From contig CM059973.1 of the NCBI GenBank assembly GCA_030490835.1, forward strand, positions 89,611,641 to 89,675,640: DNA of 64,000 nt, in the 5' to 3' direction. The stretch comes from Annona cherimola. Its lineage: Eukaryota > Streptophyta > Magnoliopsida > Magnoliales > Annonaceae. A program made the translations under genes and the position numbers. Shown piece after piece: positions 45,846-57,299 of this stretch (its first letter is position 1; every line of letters starts with the position of its first letter). The notes below the pieces were generated by a model. That model was not told where the DNA came from and searched no databases. It saw only the letters and a program-made list of their open reading frames with translations.

Positions 45846-47770
45846 TTATACTACTAAAAGAAGAATGAAAACAAATAAAAGAAATGGGAGAATCAATCAC
45901 TTTAGTTACCTTATAGCACAAAAGAAAAGGAAAATAAGGATAGGATGGCTTTTGCTAAAGAGAAAGGAAGAACAAAAGGAAAAAACGAATTAAGCGGGCA
46001 AGTACGCGTAAGGACATCGGGGTACTTGCTACAATAGAGCTAGCCTTTGGCAACAAAACAGGTAACGGAAAAAAGAAAAAATAATTGCTTCTTTGTTTCC
46101 ATATCCTCTTACTCTTAAGTGTGTTAACCTTCTTCAGTAACAAATTTTTTCTTTTAATTTATTTCTATTTCTTAAATGTGAAAATGCATTAGCAACAAAC
46201 GTTACAAAAAAAGATTTTGTTTCCAACAGAAATTGCAATGATTTTATGCTATTGGTAACAAATTTTTTTTTATTGCTATAGACCAATTCATTTTCGAGAA
46301 AAAAATATTGACAATGATAAAAAGATAGAACTAATTAATGGCTTTGATCTTATGAAATTAGGTGCAATCCGTGCCCCTTTGTTTTTTCCCCAAGTATTAC
46401 AATTCACATGAAGTCCAAATCTATTAATTATTTTTTTAATATTATAGATTAGAAAAATCTTTTAATCAGTTAATTTTTTTATTTTTAGGCTAACATTTTT
46501 AAATGCTATGTATGGCCTGGACTTAAAAAAAATTTAAAAATAAAAAACCCGAAGGAGTACAAATTGTATGGTGTTTTATAGGAGGAAAGCCCCCTAACTG
46601 ATACAATAAATTATATTGACGCATTAGAAATTTTCTGATTTTGATTTCTATTCCTTTCTATTCGTCAAAAAGAGCCAAATAATAGCTTCTGTTATGGTCC
46701 ACAACTACAAGGTGACACGTCGTTGTCGTTCGAGCGATGATGAAGCAAAGACCACGTTCTGCGTGATGGGCTTGCCATGGAATGGGAGTAGTTGGTAAGT
46801 ACTGCGGCGGACAATCCATGCTCACATTGCCTGTTTGCTAATTATCTTAGCAGTGCACATGCAATAATGGCGTCAGTCGACGCGGAGTATCACGTCCAAA
46901 ATGCATAATAGAAATTGGAACACCAATTTATCGGGCTCCATATATAAATTAAATGGAATTTAAAAAACAAAACAAAATTAAATTAATATATATCTACCTC
47001 CCGTTAATTAAGGCAGTAGGTTGCATTCGATGCGGGGATATACTGTTAAAAACTTGTCAATGATGCTAACCCAACCTCAATTCGCAGACTAATGAATGGG
47101 CACATTATATCCATGGGTACTTAGATGAAATATGTACATATGTCTGATATATATAATTTACGAGCACGGTTGGATTGGTAAATGTGTGGGAAGGGTCGGG
47201 AAGAGTTAGGGCATATTCTTTCAAGGCTTCATATTTATCAATAAAACAACTCTATTTTTTCAATTTTATTCATACACTTCAATTATTTTTCCTACTAATT
47301 ATCCTATTTATTTCAATATTAGCCATATTATTTTATATCAATCATATGATTTTAAAAAAAAAATTCTCTTTTCCATTTTTCACCCCCACCCCATAATCCC
47401 ACGAGAATTCATCAATCCAAACGTCCCATAATTCTACAATCTTGTCATTCCAAAGAGTTTAATGATATGCTGAGAAAGTGTTTCACTTTCACGTGCTCGA
47501 TCAATCATTACTTTTATCTAAGGCTATGCAGTGCAGCACTCTAAAGCAGAGCATCCCATGCTGTCCAAACAACATTACACCATAGGGACTTTTTTCAGGG
47601 TTCATTAACTTACACTACTCCATACGCATGGCCAGCGTGTGAATTCTCAGGTTGCTCTGAGCGTCGAATCATATATTTAGCTTTGGAGGCACCTAATTTT
47701 TGACAATTAAATTTTCTTGCAAAGATTAGAATTGATTGCTAAAAAACTAGTTTACTGATAATTTGTAGTA
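45846..47770. repeat. RALF module 5' flank, module 3, with no coding region
   Basis: Homologous to 52290-54310. It holds the uninterrupted version of the site hit by the LINE in module 2 (CTAAAAGAAGAATGAAAACA at about 45846). No gene is seen. The open frame at 47175-47396 is low in complexity and T-rich. Confidence 0.65.
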
Positions 47771-47779
47771 TATGTCAAA

Positions 47780-48389
47780 GAGGAGAGATCATGTTAGTCC
47801 GGACTAAGTAAATGCCCACTTAACCTATCTTAAAAAATCTATTTACAACAATTTTTTTTACTTTTTTCTTTGCGTACTTTTTTATCTAAGTGTATTTAAC
47901 ATATAGATCAAGTTTTAGCATTTTCGAATATGTTTATCTATTTTTTCGAGATTTTTAAGTATATATATATATATATATTTTAAATACCCTTATTTTTAAA
48001 AATCTAAAAAAAATATATACACTTATCCAAAAATGATAAAACTTTATTTATATATTAAATACACTTAGATAAACAAGTGTATGAAGAAAAAAGCAAAATA
48101 AGTATATTTAACATATAGACCAAGTTTTAGCATTTTCGAATATTTTTATCTATTTTTTTGAGATTTTTAAACATATATGTGTATATATGTATTTTAAATA
48201 CCCTTATTTTTAAAATTTTTTAAAAAATATATACACATATCCAAAAATGGTAAAACTTGATTTATATATTAAATACACTTAGATAAATAGGTGTATGGAA
48301 AAAAAAGAAAAAAAAATTATTTTAAATAGGATTTTTGAGGTAAGCTAAGTGAAACATTTACTTAACTCGGGCTAACAGGATCATTCCTC
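47780..48389. mobile_element. Foldback element, 610 bp, with 9-bp target duplication
   Basis: Ends GAGGAGAGATCATGTTAGTC and the complement of ACAGGATCATTCCTC; inverted homology extends about 60 bp. TATGTCAAA flanks both sides (47771-47779 and 48390-48398). The paralogous module at about 54320 has a single TATGTCAAATAATATG and no element, which gives an empty site. The interior contains the core arms twice, so it appears internally duplicated. Confidence 0.88.
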
Positions 48390-50200
48390 TATGTCAAATA
48401 ATATGATTTTATTAGTAGTTTATCGCTTTTGTGTTTAGTCAACTAAATTCTAATTTGGTGGTCAAAACATTATCGGAAGTAAGAAAATTATTTCTTGCGT
48501 ATAAAGGAAGGAAAATTTTCTTTCCTAATAAAAATATCATTGTAAGTAAGGAAAATTTTCCTTGTTGACAAAGAATTTTTTATTATTACATATTTACAAC
48601 TTATTTATCTAAAAGGACATTATTCATTTTTAACCATACAATAGGAGATAGACATTCCTAATTATACAGAAGTAATCATTTATTTTTCAATTGCTTGGAA
48701 GCAACTGGTTGTTCTTGTTAAAATACAATGGTTAATTTTTATTATTATCTCTATTTCAATTCTTACTTTCTTTTCTTTTTAATTTTATTGTATTTCTACG
48801 AATTAATTCAATAATTAAGTTGTGGTTTCTATACATTTTTTTCTTCCCATTTCTATTTATCCAAATTCAAAAAAGTCATGATCCTTGTCGATTTATAATT
48901 ATTTTTGAATGTCAAACTCTTTGGATGAATATTGACAATTTTTTTATATACCACGGTTAAGATTATTGCCTAATTTTTTTAATAAACCAACTTAGGTTAG
49001 GAATAGCCTAATTTTTAAAAATAATTTTTTTATCCGTCCTTTCATCCATAACGAAGCATTTTTATTAATTTATTAGATCAATTATGCAATTACAACATCA
49101 GTCATATCTAATATGAAGCATTGCATGGAGAATGTTTCATGCTTTGCCAAACGCTTGCAAATTATGTCTCTAAATAAGGACGATAAATCTGTTAAAATGC
49201 GCGGCCAAACAAAGCTACAAACAACTTTACGAAAACATTTAGAAACAAGTAAAATTTCTATAATTCTGTGTAATAGAATTCAACAATGGTAAATTTTCTA
49301 CTAAGTATTTCTATTATATTTTATGACTTCAAAGTTTACATCAAAACAAAACAAAATGTAATTTCGAATATTTTGTTTGTTGATTCTTCAACTAAGCTGC
49401 TTTTTCCTATATCTCCCTTTGCATTGTAGATATTTTTCATCCTCTACTACAACTTCAATTGGGACGTACATGACTGACGAATGAAAAATTCAATATTTTG
49501 AAATATAAAAATCTTATACAGTAAACTACAAATAGCTACAACAGGACATAGCTAAATGATCAGTTATGAAACATGTACCAAAAACACTATGAGCTAATAA
49601 GCTTTTTCACCTGCGGGGAAAAAAAAATCAAATTAAACTATTTAAATTCCAAACATTGAAGAGGAGAAGGACAATAGTCCATTTAGTTGAAGGAGACTTA
49701 CTTAACATAGCTTCTAAAGAATTTTTTGTCGCCCCTGTTATTTCATTGGAATGAGAGGTGGTTAGGGCAGTGGAAATATTTTGAGCGTATGTTTGGGGAA
49801 TTGCACATGGGGATTGTTGGAAAATGTATACTGTAGGTATAAATCGTATTTTAGCCGTTGTGTTAGGCAATTTGTAAAATATGTAGTTACTTTTCGGACC
49901 TTTGTAAAATATAAACGGTATGCTCGAGATTCTCATAGCTACTCGAGAAAAAAAAGGCTGTAGTTATAAATTATTTTTTAGTTTTGGAATTTTTTACAAC
50001 TTTGCAACGCTCTCTATTCATATGTTGCTTCAGAAATGTCAACCGAAGGCTTTATTTTTCACAGATTCGAAACTTAAATGATTTATTTTATAAAATTTCG
50101 AAACAAAGTGCTAAAACTTAATTTGGCTCACTTACGGATCAAGTTTGAAAAAACTTGCGGATTATTTTGCAATGTCGCCGGCCTGTTGTTGATACTTGAT

Positions 50201-50609
50201 GGGATCTGATCTCCTGCACCCGGGAGCAGGCTGCGTTGCCTGCTCCCGGGCGCATACACTAATTTTTTTTTATTTTTTTTTGAAAAATTTTTCATAAAAT
50301 TATTAGCCTAAGTGTATTTAACATATGTATAAATTTTTACCATTTTTGGAGATTTTTAGATATTTATTTTTAATTTTTGAAAATCAGTGGCATAATAGTA
50401 ATTTAAAATTACCTAAAATGCCACTGATTTTCAAAAATAAAAAATAAATATCTAAAATACTCCAAAAATGGTAAAAAAATTTATACATGTTAAATACACC
50501 TATATTAACATTTCTAAAACAAATTTCAAAAAAAAATTTCAAAAAAATAGGTGCGTGCACCCGGGAGCAGGCAACACTGCCTGCTCCCGGGTGCAGGAGA
50601 TCAGATCCC
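50201..50609. mobile_element. Foldback element (CACCCGGGAGCAGG cap) with 9-bp target duplication
   Basis: Ends GGGATCTGATCTCCTGCACC and its complement. The cap CCCGGGAGCAGGC is followed by an inverted GCCTGCTCCCGGG, so each end is a hairpin. Core arms match the family (CCTAAGTGTATTTAACATAT, ATTTTTACCATTTTTGGAGA). ATACTTGAT is duplicated (50192-50200 and 50610-50618). The paralog at about 59962 reads GATACTTGATAGGCATT without the element. Confidence 0.92.
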
Positions 50610-50715
50610 ATACTTGATAGGCATTAGTAAAAGGAAAACCCAAACATGCTTGGTGAGGGCGTATTCTGGGCCAGGAGGGTTTTTGGCCGGTAACAGTGCA
50701 CCCTCGTTTCTAATG

Positions 50716-51022
50716 GACAGCGATCGTATGCAGCCGGGTGCATCAATGCACTACAACGATTTTTTTTTTTTTTCACGAAGCTATTAATTTAGGTGTATTT
50801 AACATACGTATAAATTTTTACCAATTTTGGAAACTTTTAGATATTTTTTTTAGATTTTTAAAAATCAAAGGCATTTTAGTAATTTAAAAAATATCTAAAA
50901 GTCTTCAAAATTGGTAAAAATTTATATATATATTAAATACACTTAGATTAACCATTGTGTAAAAAATTTTTGAAAAAAATAAAAAAATAGTTGTATGCAC
51001 CTCGGTGCATACTATCGTTGTC
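50716..51022. mobile_element. Foldback element (GTATGCA cap) with 11-bp target duplication
   Basis: Ends GACAGCGATCGTATGCA and, complemented, GACAACGATAGTATGCA. Core arms TTTAGGTGTATTTAACATAC and AAATACACTTAGATTAACCA. CGTTTCTAATG is duplicated (50705-50715 and 51023-51033). The paralog at about 60053 has one CGTTTCTAATGCACTTCA and no element. Confidence 0.92.
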
Positions 51023-52289
51023 CGTTTCTAATGCACTTCAAGTTGGGATAAATTCGGTACTAATTTATCACATGTGCTTTTTAAAAAAATCCCAAACTAG
51101 GTTTTTTCTAGTGCCAAACCAGTTCAAGCTGAGTAAAACCTGCCTGACCCATACCCCTAATCACATCCAAAAGTATACATAGGAAAACATTTCTACATTT
51201 AAATGCATTTGGCTCAAAATGAGCCTCATATGATCATAAAATACACATCAATTCTACTAGTTGTACCTAGAATTGCTTCTTTTATTAGCATATCAATTCC
51301 CATTCAAATTAGATGTGCATGAGCCTCATATGAAAATAACACAAATTAATGTAATAAAAATAATTTAACGTAAATGTTAATTTTAAATTATTTTTCAATA
51401 TATAAACTATCTAAAATATAATTTATACATGGATAAATGATTGTATAAAGTATTAATATATTTAAATGCTTATACAACTTATTTTGAGTTAAATGCACCA
51501 TAACTTATGATGCATGTAATTGCACCAGAATATATCTTATATATATAAGATAGTTTAAAATAAAAGTGGCATATAACCAGAAATTTTTGACATATAGAAG
51601 TTTTGACACTAGAATATATATAAGATTTTTGACCTCAGGTTACATAGAAGTGGAGACATATGACTTCTTTAAAATTTAAAATTTTTGAAAAAAATTCAAC
51701 TAATTCATTGTATTTAACATCATTTGTTTATCTAGAAGATCAAGTTTCATTCCGATCAAGTGCGTTTATGAGTCACATTTGTTGAAAAATATGTATATTT
51801 ATATGTAAATTATGAAAAATGCTTAGATTTACTTACACGTGTATTAGAATCTAATAATATTTTATTGAATAATTTATCTATGTAGAAATGATATTTTAGA
51901 CGATTTAAATATTGAAATACTGCTTTAAAATTGATATTTTAGCATTAAACTATTTGTTATATTGATTTTAAACATTTATAAATGGAACCCATACATAATT
52001 ATACTAAAAAATGAGAGAGTTTCCATTATAATATAAATGATATTAAATATAATGGATGAAGTAAATTTTACACAAACTATTAAGATTTTAAATATAGAAA
52101 AAATTATATAGAAAAAAAATTTCATAAAAGTAAGACTATATATATAATACGAATTGGAATAAGACTATATATATAATACGAATTGGAACATCAATTTATT
52201 GGGATCAACTTATAAATTCAATAGAAGTTAAAAACACGACAGCTTGCTTTTGATGTGGGGATATATTCTTCAAAAGTACGCACAGGGAC

Positions 52290-53340
52290 TGGTGGGAGAA
52301 TCAATCACTTTGGTTACTTGTTAGCACCAAAGAAAAAGGAAAGGACTGGTGTGATTGCTTTTGCCAAAGCGAAAGGAAAAGCAAAAGAAAGAGAGGAATT
52401 AAGCGGGCCAAGTACGCGCAAGGACATCGGGGTACTCGCTACAATGGAGCTAGCCTTTGGTAACAAAACTGGTAAGGGAAAAAAAAAAATTGTTTCTTCT
52501 TTGTTTTCATCTCCTCTTACTGTAAGTGTGTTAACCTTCTTCAGCGACAAATTTTTTCTTTTAATTTGTTCCTTTTGCCTAAATGTGACAACTGGGAACA
52601 AAAGCTCCAATAAAGAAACTTTGTTGCCACTAGTGATGGCAACAATTACAAGCTATTAGCAACAAAAACTTTTATTGCTGTTGGCCAAATTTGTTTCAGC
52701 GGTCCTGCTTCCCAAATTAAATGGAGAGGTTCGCTTTTAATTTAAGAGAGCTAGGAAGCTAAATGGAAAATAAACAAATAAAATTTTAGTCTTATGATTG
52801 GAATAAACACAGAACAAATAATCATTGAAAAAATATTAGCAATGCTAAAATGATAGAACTAATTAATGGGATTTGGTCTTCTGAAATTAGGTGCAATCCG
52901 TACTCTTTTTGTCTTTCCCCTAAGTATTACAATTCACATGAAGTCCAAATGTATTACTTATATTTTTTAATATTATAGATTAAAAAGATTTTAATCAGTT
53001 AATTTTTTATATTTAGGCTAAGATTTTTTAAAATACAATGCATTGCCTGGACTCTAAAAAAATTTAAAAATTAAAAAACCCAAAAGAGGACAAGTTGCAA
53101 TCTACTTTAATTAATAGCCATTAATTATATTTGTGTTAGAAATTTTCTGATTCGGATTTCTATTCCTTTCTATTCATCGAAACAGAGCCAAATAATAGCT
53201 TTTGTTATGGTCCACAACTACAAGGTAACACTTTGCGTGATGGGCTTGCCATGGAATGGGAGTTGGTGGTAAATACTCCGGCGGACAATTCATGCTCACA
53301 GTGCCAGTTTGCAGATTGTCCTAGCAGTGCACGTGGGATA
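52290..53340. repeat. RALF module 5' flank, module 4, with no coding region
   Basis: Starts at the junction where the 3.6-kb duplication ends and the module sequence begins (GGTGGGAGAATCAATCACTT). Homologous to 44230-45186 and 45860-46900. The 134-residue plus-strand frame at 52255-52659 is non-coding module sequence that is open by chance. Confidence 0.65.
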
Positions 53341-53720
53341 ATTGTATGCCCCTTCTTGATTGTTAACACAGTGGATTCACTCATGCTTTGCAACCTTTTA
53401 TGGAATAGGAAGCCCATTCTTTTCCCGGTTGGCTACATTGTTGCTGATATCATGTCTATATTGAACAGCTATGATCATTTCTCTGTTCATCATGTTCTTA
53501 GGCTTGGAAACGATGTGGCTCATTCTTTAGCTGAGTCGATTTTGGGCTCGAATGATGCCCATTTGTCTTGGTGGGGTAATCCTCCCCGGTGTATCACAGG
53601 AAAATTATGTAAGGATAATTTTTTGGCAATGCATTCCTTGGGTAACTCTAGCTCTAATCCCTTCAGGACTGATAGGGAAGAGGGTTAGAGTTCCTCAAAA
53701 TTTCTTTTATCAAAAAAAAT
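53341..53720 (+). mobile_element. 5'-truncated LINE 3' end, second copy
   Basis: The frame to 53688 continues the same RNase H C-terminal region as the LINE at 43500: DSLMLCN, VHHVLRLGNDVAHSLAES, LSWWGNPPR and GKLCKDNFLAMH. It ends TTTTATCAAAAAAAA. It is a different LINE copy, diverged from the first. No target duplication is visible, and about 40 bases of module sequence (present at about 46865-46905) are missing at the site, so insertion was probably accompanied by a deletion. Confidence 0.85.
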
Positions 53721-54059
53721 ATATATATAAAATAGGAATTGGAACACCAATTTATAGGGCTCTATATATAAATTAAATGGAATTTAAAAAAAAACAAAAT
53801 TAAATTAATATATATATATATCTAGCTCCGGTTAATTAAGGCAGTAGGTTTCATGTGATGCGGTGGTATATTGTTCAAAACTAGCAAAAGATAAGTAGAT
53901 AACCCAACCCCAATTTGCAAAGTAATGAATGGGCGCGTTGTATGCACGGGTTGGATGAAATATATACATGTTTCTGATATACATAATTGTATTATGTGAT
54001 CATGTCATTCCAAAGAGCGATAAAGTGTGTTTCACTTTGACGTGCTCGATCAATCATTA

Positions 54060-54660
54060 CTTTTATCTAAGGCTATGCAGTACAACACTCTAAAGCAGAG
54101 CATCCCATGCTCTCCAAACAACATTACATCATAGGGACTTTTTTTAGGGTTCATTAACTTACACTACTCCATACGCATGGCTGGCGTGTGAATTCTCAGG
54201 TTGCTCGGAGCGTCGAATCATATATTTAGGTTTGGAGGCACCTAGTTTTTGACAATTAAATTTTCTTGAAAAGATTAAGAATTGGTTGCTAAAAAACTAG
54301 TTTACTAATAATTTGTAGAATATGTCAAATAATATGTTGTTATTAGTAGTTTATCGTTTTTGTGTTTAGTCAACTAAATTCTAATTTAGTGGTCAAAACA
54401 TTATCACAAGCAAGAAAATTATTTCTTGCATACAAAAGTATCACTACAAGGAAGGAAAATTTTCTTTACTAATAAAAATATCATTGTAAGTCCCTTATCA
54501 ATATATATATATATATGTATGTATATATATATCACGTAAATAAGGAAAATTTTCCTTGCTGAAAAAGAATTTTTTATTATTACACATTTACAACTTGTTT
54601 ATCTGAAAGTACATTATTCATTTTTAATCATACAATAGGAGATAGACATTCCCAATTTAA
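54060..54660. repeat. Module sequence with the empty site of the 610-bp foldback
   Basis: Homologous to 47520-47779 plus 48399-48655 without the element between them. No gene. Confidence 0.7.
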
Positions 54661-54675
54661 AATAAGAGAAATAAG

Positions 54676-54780
54676 CTTTCACTAAATAAATGAGAGACAT
54701 AGGCTCTTCTTCCCTAGATACGAAACCCACTATGTTGGTACAAAACCAGGAGTGTGAACCATTAAGCCTATACCCCTAGT
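54676..54780 (+). repeat. SINE-like repeat, paralog of 41241-41370
   Basis: CCCTAGATACGAAACCCACT replaces the better B box of the other copy. Flanking phrases (AAATGAGAGACATAGGCTCT, TGTGAACCATTAAGCCTATA) match. Decayed. Confidence 0.45.
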
Positions 54781-55039
54781 CATGCTAATAAAGAGTTTTG
54801 GTTGCTATAAAGGTTATCGAAAATGTATTTTCTCGTAGCACATAGAGGGCTAGGGAGTTTGTATAAGTTGGATGATGCTGGAGTATGTAGAAAATGGTAT
54901 AAACATGTGTAGCTTTATGTTAACATGTGATTATATATTTCTAATTAATTGATTAATGATTAATTTCAATGATCATAATCTAATTCCACTATTATTCTTA
55001 CTATTAACTTTTAATTGAAATTTTTAATATTAACTAAAA

Positions 55040-55345
55040 TAATTTAATATTATCACTCGTGCTTAGATTAATCAATGAAGCTTTATAGATATGTGTATAT
55101 ATTTTTTTTAGATTTTTAAAAATAAGGGTATTTTAAATACATATATACACATAAATATTTAAAAATCTAAAAAAATAGATAAACATATTCAAAAATGGTA
55201 AAACTTGGTCTATATATTAAATACACTTAGATAAACAAGTGTATGAAGAAAAAAGTAAAAAAAAAAAGTTGTTTTAAATAGGATTTTTAAGATGGGCTAA
55301 GTGAGACTTTTACTTATCCCGAACTAAAAAGATCATTCCTCTATA
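55040..55345. repeat. Truncated relative of the 610-bp foldback
   Basis: The right end (GATGGGCTAAGTGAGACTTT to AAGATCATTCCTC) and core arms are present; the left cap is missing. Confidence 0.6.
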
Positions 55346-56787
55346 TATCTAAACGTATAACATGTTTTCAATGTCCACTAAGATTCTATATGCATATATT
55401 AAATAATTTTAATTTTTTTCCTTGTCCACTAGTTTATAATCTATATAAAGAATTGTGAGTTGTATTAATCATACTCGGTATATAAAATGGTATAAAAGAT
55501 CATGAAAATTGCAAAATTTCCCTTTAATGATCAAATCATTAAATATAGATGGGCCATCCATTTCGAAAATGGTAGTAGAGGTTCCAGTGTGGCCAGTGCA
55601 TGTTCTATTCAAAACTATTCTTCTTTTCCCTTGGTGTTTTCTTAGCCGACGTACGGTGGACTTGGACGAGAAATTGATGTGATTAACATATCCTGATAAA
55701 AAAGATCTTTATGCGGAAGCTGTGGTCTCCGCCTTGATTCAACGCGGGGTCCAATTATACTGGTAGCAGCTCGTGACGAATCATGACCAATATTGTGTCC
55801 AAGCTCCAAACATTGCTGTTCAGATCGACTCTTCATTTCATGCACAACCATCGAAATGTCCATAGGCATTGATAATTGAATGCAATAAATTTTGGGTTCT
55901 TATCGAATTTATAATGTTTATATGTATTCATAATTAATCATTACAAATGTCTAACCTTATGATATTTGCAATATATGTTTGTTTCGATGAATACAAGACT
56001 CCTAGTCGAGTAATAACATATTAAAAAAAATTTACTATTTAGATATTTTATGTGGTTAATATAGATACTCGATCGGCTCCGTTTGGCTACGCTTGTAACA
56101 GCTGGTTTTAGAGAAGCCTCCACCCTAATTTTAAATCCTTGTGTTGGGTCATCGATGGACAGTTGCCTTCTGCTTTTGTGGAATTTTTTTTTTTTTTCCA
56201 AAATGCATTGAAGACCACGATAGTGTCGGAGCGCACACCATGCCAAACAGAGCCTAAGCGCTTAGCGTGGTGTACCCTAGACTTTGATTGGAATGGTTGT
56301 GGTCGCTCTGATATATAGACCAGACGACATTCAACAAAATAAGTGGATTGAATCTTGATTACACCATCAGGATGGGCCTTGTCCAACTCAAATTTACCAC
56401 TATATTATTTCCCATATTACAGACATTGGATTTTGTGGGGCATGCATTTTAGAGTCACTCCTTAAAATAGAAAATTGAAATAAATCAAACATTTAGTAGG
56501 TCATCACTCGATTGTGCATGGCAGTTAATCACACTTCTTGGAGCATCCAAGAGGGGAGAATCATGAGCCAAGCTTCAATGGTAATAGTAATAACCACAGT
56601 GGACGCTGAAACCCTTTTAACTAGCCTGCATGAAATTCGTACCTCAAACTAACAAAGTCGAGATGGAAGATGCACTACGTAGACGCAGAAACTGAGGATA
56701 AGCATTCAAACAAAACAAACCACGCGAGAGTGAGTGACAGCAGCATCGAGAAACACGCACACACCGACAGCATCGAGAAACACGCAC

Positions 56788-56795
<8 letters not shown>

Positions 56796-56828
<33 letters not shown>
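56796..56828. repeat. (GA)n microsatellite just after RALF copy 3
   Basis: A GA run ends seven bases before the minus-strand stop, so the 3' UTR would start with CT repeats. G/A-rich runs sit at the same place in copies 1, 2 and 4. Confidence 0.8.
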
Positions 56829-56829
<1 letters not shown>

Positions 56830-56834
56830 GCTAA

Positions 56835-57173
56835 TTAATGTTTCCCTCTTTCGCAGTGATTTGCATAGGTGCAGGGTCGAGTGTATGGTTTTCCACGCTT
56901 TGCACCTGTCTTTGCAGCGCCTTTTTTGAGGGGCTTGTACGGAATCGTCCCCAGAATCCTTCTACTGATTTCAGAGTCCATCACGAACTCAACAGCTTCG
57001 TAAATGTTGATTTCAGTAGTGTCCACGAGCAGCTCATCCTCCGCATGGCAACCCCTGATGGTTCCATTATTGCACGGCGCAGAGATAATCGCTTGGCATC
57101 TCCCCCCGCAAAAGAGCATTGCAAGGATTCCCACAACCATACAGAACCCCCTCCTCCTCAACGCGATTTCCAT
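56835..57173 (-). CDS. RALF-like peptide precursor, copy 3, intact single-disulfide type
   Basis: A 112-residue secreted peptide precursor. It has a signal peptide (about 1-27, ending GGRCQA), then a prodomain with APCNNGTIRGCH and VMDSEISRRIL. Cleavage after RRIL, as by site-1 protease on RALF23, would release a basic peptide of about 38 residues, GTIPYKPLKKGAAKTGAKRG then KPYTRPCTYANHCERGKH. PYTRPC-x5-C matches the RALF C-terminal PYxRGC-x5-C. The usual first Cys pair is absent, and the YISY receptor motif is reduced to TIPYKPL. RALFs signal through FERONIA-type receptor kinases and LLG co-receptors; whether this one does is unknown. The start is the only upstream ATG in frame; a TATA-like element lies about 90 bases upstream. 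It is the only copy here with open frame and both cysteines. Confidence 0.9.
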   Translation of the reverse strand: MEIALRRRGFCMVVGILAMLFCGGRCQAIISAPCNNGTIRGCHAEDELLVDTTEINIYEAVEFVMDSEISRRILGTIPYKPLKKGAAKTGAKRGKPYTRPCTYANHCERGKH

Positions 57174-57257
57174 GGCTAGCTAGCTCCCCACCTTCTAAAT
57201 TTCCCAAGTACTCTGCCCACACTACTGCACCCACATCAGCAGTGAAGACATGTGGAC

Positions 57258-57268
57258 AATATATAAGC
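57258..57268 (-). promoter_or_regulatory. TATA-like element of RALF copy 3
   Basis: CTTATATATTG on the minus strand, about 90 bases before the ATG, in the same TGGACAATATA context as in copies 1 and 2. Confidence 0.55.
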
Positions 57269-57299
57269 TATTAAACCAACCCGCTTTTTTTTTTGTTTT

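Larger units (their letters stand above)
48656..52267. repeat. Segmental duplication, copy A (3.6 kb)
   Basis: Collinear with 58467-61191, from TAATTATACAGAAGTAATCA to GGGGATATATTCTTCAAAA. Copy A is about 0.9 kb longer, mostly because two foldback elements (50201-50609 and 50716-51022) are inserted only here. There is no gene; the minus-strand frame at 49628-49936 recurs in copy B (59382-59723) but has no family resemblance. Confidence 0.85.

Noticed and set aside
49628..49936. Minus-strand frame of about 102-113 residues kept in both segmental copies (also 59382-59723)
   Set aside because: Conservation follows from recent segmental duplication. There is no family resemblance and the two ends differ by indels. 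It could be revisited if transcripts are found.
52255..52659. 134-residue plus-strand frame and similar frames in other modules (44221-44499, 38342-38542)
   Set aside because: They come from the repeated RALF module 5' flank. The frames are rich in Lys/Arg/Glu from GA-rich DNA and are not conserved in length between modules.
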